Origin: Chloroflexi bacterium CFX6
GTDB lineage: Bacteria > Chloroflexota > Anaerolineae > Anaerolineales > Villigracilaceae
Assembly: GCA_030263595.1 (NCBI GenBank)
Contig: SZPG01000055.1
Coordinates: 1-53,366 of the forward strand
DNA length: 53,366 nucleotides
Direction of reading: 5' to 3'
Both the position numbers and the translations under genes were made by a program. Positions 50,627 through 53,366 of this stretch are shown here, one piece after another (positions within the stretch are counted from its first letter, which is position 1; each line of letters begins with the position of its first letter). The notes under the pieces were generated by a model. The model had not been told where the DNA came from, made no database searches, and saw only the letters and a list, made by a program, of their open reading frames with translations.

Positions 50627-51517
50627 TCACGGAATAAACACCCCAAAATGATTCGCCACCGGTCTTTCACGACCGGGGAGGTAGTTGTCAATCGGGGAAT
50701 TTAGAATGATGGGTTCGCCATCCCTCCCTTCGACGACCATTGTGGAGGAACCGCCTCCGTCCAAACTCATGGCGAAGAACGCGCCCTGCTCCAGGAGCAG
50801 TTCTGCCAGTTCCTGAAACGTCGCGCCCTCGCTGTAAAACGGCTGGCGGCCATCCACCACGACCAGATAGACGTAACGCCCGTTGCCGTTGATGCCGATG
50901 GCAGTGCGCGGCTCGCGGATGGAATCGTCGAGTCCGCTTTCGATCTCTCCCTTCGAGACGAGCATGCGGTCGCCGGAGATGGCGGTCCACACCCGGCTGG
51001 GACGGCGATTGAACGAAAGGTCGTTGCGGCGGCTGACATACAACGTCGGTTCGACGCCGACGATGTCCGTGCGGCCCGTGACGTAGATGTTCCCCTCCGA
51101 AGCGGTCAACCCAAGCGGCTTGACCGGGTCGCCGGGACGCGGGTAATAATCCACGGGACTGCGCGACCACCAGGGCGTGAATCCGTCGCCGTTGATGGCG
51201 ATCTGCACGTTGAACTCGTCCAAAAATTGGGAGGTGGCGCGCGCCTTTACCGGCAGGTCTCCATCCGAGTCCGCGGGGGTGACGAGGAAGGTCGCGCCGC
51301 TCTCGCGTTTGTCAACGACGACGACGTGCGCGATCATCGGGCGCGGGACGACGCGCACAAGACGGCGGTAGATCACGCCTTCGTACAGGGTCTGCTTCAT
51401 CGGGATGGGAGCGGGACGTCCGCGGTCGTAAATGGCGTAAGCCCCGAAACACAAACCGACGACGATCAGTATCCAGAGTATGATCCTTATGGTCTTATTG
51501 GTTTTCATATCCGTCAT
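50627..51517 (-). CDS. Phosphodiester glycosidase (NAGPA-like) family protein
   Basis: 296 residues. An N-terminal anchor helix (about 10-28, IILWILIVVGLCFGAYAIYD) precedes the family domain: QIAINGDGFTPW, PLGLTASEGNIYV, PRTAIGINGNGRYVYLVVVD, GATFQELAELLLEQGAFFAM and SLDGGGSSTMVV, the D-GGGS-S-T signature. The family includes exopolysaccharide and GlcNAc-1-phosphodiester cleaving proteins. It is likely membrane-anchored and acts outside. It overlaps the family A element upstream by none, with a 40-bp gap. Confidence 0.85.
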   Translation of the reverse strand: MTDMKTNKTIRIILWILIVVGLCFGAYAIYDRGRPAPIPMKQTLYEGVIYRRLVRVVPRPMIAHVVVVDKRESGATFLVTPADSDGDLPVKARATSQFLDEFNVQIAINGDGFTPWWSRSPVDYYPRPGDPVKPLGLTASEGNIYVTGRTDIVGVEPTLYVSRRNDLSFNRRPSRVWTAISGDRMLVSKGEIESGLDDSIREPRTAIGINGNGRYVYLVVVDGRQPFYSEGATFQELAELLLEQGAFFAMSLDGGGSSTMVVEGRDGEPIILNSPIDNYLPGRERPVANHFGVFIP

Positions 51518-51558
51518 GGATGTATAACTCGTTTCAAGGCGATCATGTTCCCCCCTTC

Positions 51559-51703
51559 CGATTACCTTACACTCTTAAAATGGGACGCGGACTGCGGAGC
51601 GCGCAGAAAACGCGGATACAAGGCGCTTTCTCGGGCATTTCCTCTAACAATCCGCGTCCATCCGCGTTAATCCGCGTCCCAATACCAAAGTGTAAGGCGA
51701 TCA
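51559..51703 (-). repeat. MITE-like element family A, copy 3
   Basis: CGATTACCTTACACTCTTAA at one end and AAGTGTAAGGCGATCA at the other. It matches copy 1 in reverse complement almost fully, including the GCGGAGCGCGCAGAAAACGC part that copy 2 lacks. The Thr-Ile-Ala-type mismatch TAAGGCGATC suggests slight decay. Confidence 0.75.
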
Positions 51704-51713
51704 ATTCCCCCTT

Positions 51714-51749
51714 ATAAAAAACAGGGACGGACGCGGCGTCTGTTCCTGT
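51714..51749 (-). terminator. Intrinsic terminator for the DUF1385 gene
   Basis: On the minus strand ACAGGAACAGACGC and GCGTCCGTCCCTGT pair with one mismatch, followed by TTTTTTATAAG. Confidence 0.75.
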
Positions 51750-51811
51750 CTTGGTTTACCCTTGCGCTTCGAACGCGTTCGACCCTCGTCGCTCCGCTCT
51801 GCGCGGGGCGA

Positions 51812-52693
51812 TCACACGGCGAACTCCTGCTCCGCCCGCCGCATCGTCTCGAAGGACTCGATGGCGACCTCGAGCATGGAGGCGTCGGGTTCGCGCGTGG
51901 TCAGGGATTGAAGAGCCAGGTTCGGCTTGATGAGGAAGCGCACGAGGGGCGAACCCAGGTGATTGGCTGTCCAGCGGATGTATTCGACCGCGATCCCCGC
52001 GATGACCGGGATCAACAGGACGCGGCTGGTCAGCCTCCAGAAGATGGTCATGTCGCCGAGAAGGCTATGCACAAGCACGGACAGCAACACGAACGTAAGG
52101 ATGAAGGCGGTGCCGCAGCGCGGATGCTCGATGGGATATTTCGCCACGACTTCGGGGGTGAGTTCCGCGCCCGCTTCGTAGGCGTTGATGGTCTTATGTT
52201 CCGCGCCGTGATACCCAAAGAGGCGTTTGACGTCGGGCATGAAACCGATCGCCCAGATGTAACCGACCAGCAGGAGCAGCCGCATCAATCCTTCGAGCAG
52301 GTTGTGCGCGAGGTTCTTCCAGCCGAGGTAATGTTCAGCCAGCCCGCCGATGCCAGCCGGAAGGAGGATGAACAAGCCGATGCCCAGCGCGAGCGAGAGA
52401 CCGAGCGTGAGATAGAGCGCGGGACCTTCGAGTTTTTCGTCCTCGCCCGTTTGCGTGTTGGCGGAGAGGGTGAGCGCGCGCATACCCAGACCCAGCGCGT
52501 CCCACAGCAGGATCACGCCGCGCAAAAAGGGAATCTTCGCGATGCGCGAACGATAGAGCGCGGCGAGGTTTTCCTTGTGAACGACGATGTTCCCGTCGGG
52601 CGCGCGCATGGCGACCGCGAAGGCGTTGCGCCCGCGCATCATTACGCCTTCGATGACGGCCTGTCCGCCGTAGGTGATGATTCTGTCTTCCAT
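51812..52693 (-). CDS. DUF1385 membrane protein
   Basis: 293 residues. ITYGGQAVIEGVMMRGRNAF at the N-terminus and FGYHGAEHKTINAYEAG with EHPRCGTAFIL in the middle are the defining DUF1385 blocks. Four to five membrane helices (LYLTLGLSLALGIGLFILLP, LLLLVGYIWAIGFM, ILTFVLLSVLVHSLL, VLLIPVIAGIAVEYIRW) lie around them. The GAEHKT His-rich motif suggests metal binding. Widely conserved in Firmicutes and Chloroflexota next to prfA in some genomes; no function known. Confidence 0.9.
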   Translation of the reverse strand: MEDRIITYGGQAVIEGVMMRGRNAFAVAMRAPDGNIVVHKENLAALYRSRIAKIPFLRGVILLWDALGLGMRALTLSANTQTGEDEKLEGPALYLTLGLSLALGIGLFILLPAGIGGLAEHYLGWKNLAHNLLEGLMRLLLLVGYIWAIGFMPDVKRLFGYHGAEHKTINAYEAGAELTPEVVAKYPIEHPRCGTAFILTFVLLSVLVHSLLGDMTIFWRLTSRVLLIPVIAGIAVEYIRWTANHLGSPLVRFLIKPNLALQSLTTREPDASMLEVAIESFETMRRAEQEFAV

Positions 52694-52766
52694 GAAAATT
52701 ACCCTGGTTCGCGTAGAATGGGTTCTCTGGCGCGTTCAGGAAACGTTGGAGAACGTCTCCTACGCA

Positions 52767-53366
52767 TCAACCCAGGTTGTAAAGGAAATGAATGAACGCG
52801 TCCATGCCCTTGTACCACGTGGGCAGGTGCAAATGTTCGTTCGGCGAATGGACGTTGTCGCTTGGCAAGCCCATGCCCACCAAAACGGATTCGACGCCGC
52901 AGATCTGCTGAAGCATCGCCACCGCGCCGATGGAACCTCCTTCGCGGCGATAGTACGGACGCGCGCCCCAGACCGACTCCATTGCCTTGTCCATCGCCTT
53001 TACGCCGGGATTGTTCAAATCCGCGATGGCGTGCGGACTGCCGGAGAGTTTTTTGACCTCCCAATGGATCGTCTTCGGCGCGTTCGCCTCCATGAACTGT
53101 TTCGTCTGTTCGACGACCTCATCGGGATCCTGGTCCGGGACGAGGCGGCAGGATATCTTCGCCATGAAAGCAGACCATTGACCTCCAGCGTGGGACGCGC
53201 CCCGGTCCTCTCCGCGGAGATGTAACCCTCTTCGCCCCACAATGCAGGGACGCCCGTCTCCTCCAGATAATGCTGGTCGTCGTTTGGAAGCCTCGCGAAA
53301 GCCTTGCGCTCCTCCTCGCTGATCGGGCGCACGCTATCGTAAAAGCCGGGCAGTGTGACGCGCCCC
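52767..53366 (-). pseudogene. M20-family dipeptidase, 3' part, frameshifted, runs off the window
   Basis: On the minus strand the frame enters at 53366 with GRVTLPGFYDSVRPISEEER, KAFARLPNDDQHYLEETGVP and AERTGARPTLEVNG. At about 53163-53180 it shifts, and the expected next block is missing. The second frame picks up at AKISCRLVPDQDPDEVVEQT, then PHAIADLNNPGVKAMDKAME and VGMGLPSDNVHSPNEHLHLP with the last metal-binding His. Peptidase M20 members have about 20 further residues between the pieces, so a deletion of around 50 bp, not a multiple of 3, is likely. The catalytic N-terminus is beyond the edge. Confidence 0.75.

Overview
This window looks like chromosome from a Chloroflexota bacterium, probably class Anaerolineae. 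That is an inference. It rests on a moderately high G+C content, many lipoproteins with Thr/Pro-rich linkers, several DUF families I associate with that phylum (DUF1385, DUF6295), and a dense population of small palindromic or terminal-inverted-repeat elements, including the Phe-Gly-Ser-Ala-Gln-Asp-Lys coding repeat. I saw no tRNA, rRNA, CRISPR array, prophage or full-length insertion sequence.

Layout. 1-680: end of an ELWxxDG-type repeat protein and a decayed RHS/YD-repeat gene split by a small mobile element. 680-4800: small unrelated genes (EF-Tu-domain-like protein, PAP2 phosphatase, DUF1801, lipoprotein hydrolase). 4960-13550: a C39-like peptidase with SH3 domains, then a tight three-gene set: TIR-TM-coiled-coil-WD40 protein, four-TM SLATT-like protein, and a nucleoside-deoxyribosyltransferase-like/TPR/SLOG-like protein. 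This is the best candidate for an undescribed conflict or signalling system. 13600-18080: kinase, dienelactone hydrolase, DUF6295, ABM monooxygenase, DUF4230 and a membrane protein. 18280-20440: wreckage of a type IIG restriction-modification gene, with a 179-bp tandem repeat and two toxin-antitoxin pairs (HicBA and a TumE/DUF6516-like pair) among the pieces. 20442-20798: a DsrE-family gene with an in-frame TGA at a conserved Cys position, in a U-x-x-C context, followed by a hairpin whose loop is AGGTCT; it reads as a selenoprotein. 20890-26000: metallopeptidase-like protein, pirin, NUDIX, a frameshifted methyltransferase and a YbaK-type deacylase. 26120-26900: mobile element and a RelE/XRE toxin-antitoxin pair. 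27027-30297: tyrosine degradation operon (hpd, FAH-family hydrolase, hmgA), which needs molecular oxygen. 30600-39700: M28 peptidase, beta-lactamase-fold hydrolase, SH3 lipoprotein, typA broken by a 46-bp tandem duplication, an internally deleted PIN toxin pair, a LysM protein and a methyltransferase. 39800-53366: UshA-type nucleotidase, mfd, pth, Roadblock protein, pyrG, a minisatellite, a PD-(D/E)XK nuclease, phosphodiester glycosidase, DUF1385 and a damaged M20 peptidase running off the end.

Themes. Housekeeping genes (mfd, pth, pyrG, typA) sit among accessory modules. At least four genes carry frame-breaking indels (SH3 protein, methyltransferase, typA, M20 peptidase). One lies in a 24-bp coding repeat and one is an exact tandem duplication, so replication slippage or assembly collapse/expansion are both possible. 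Short repeats that fill intergenic DNA also occur in frame inside mfd, the PD-(D/E)XK nuclease and the SH3 protein.
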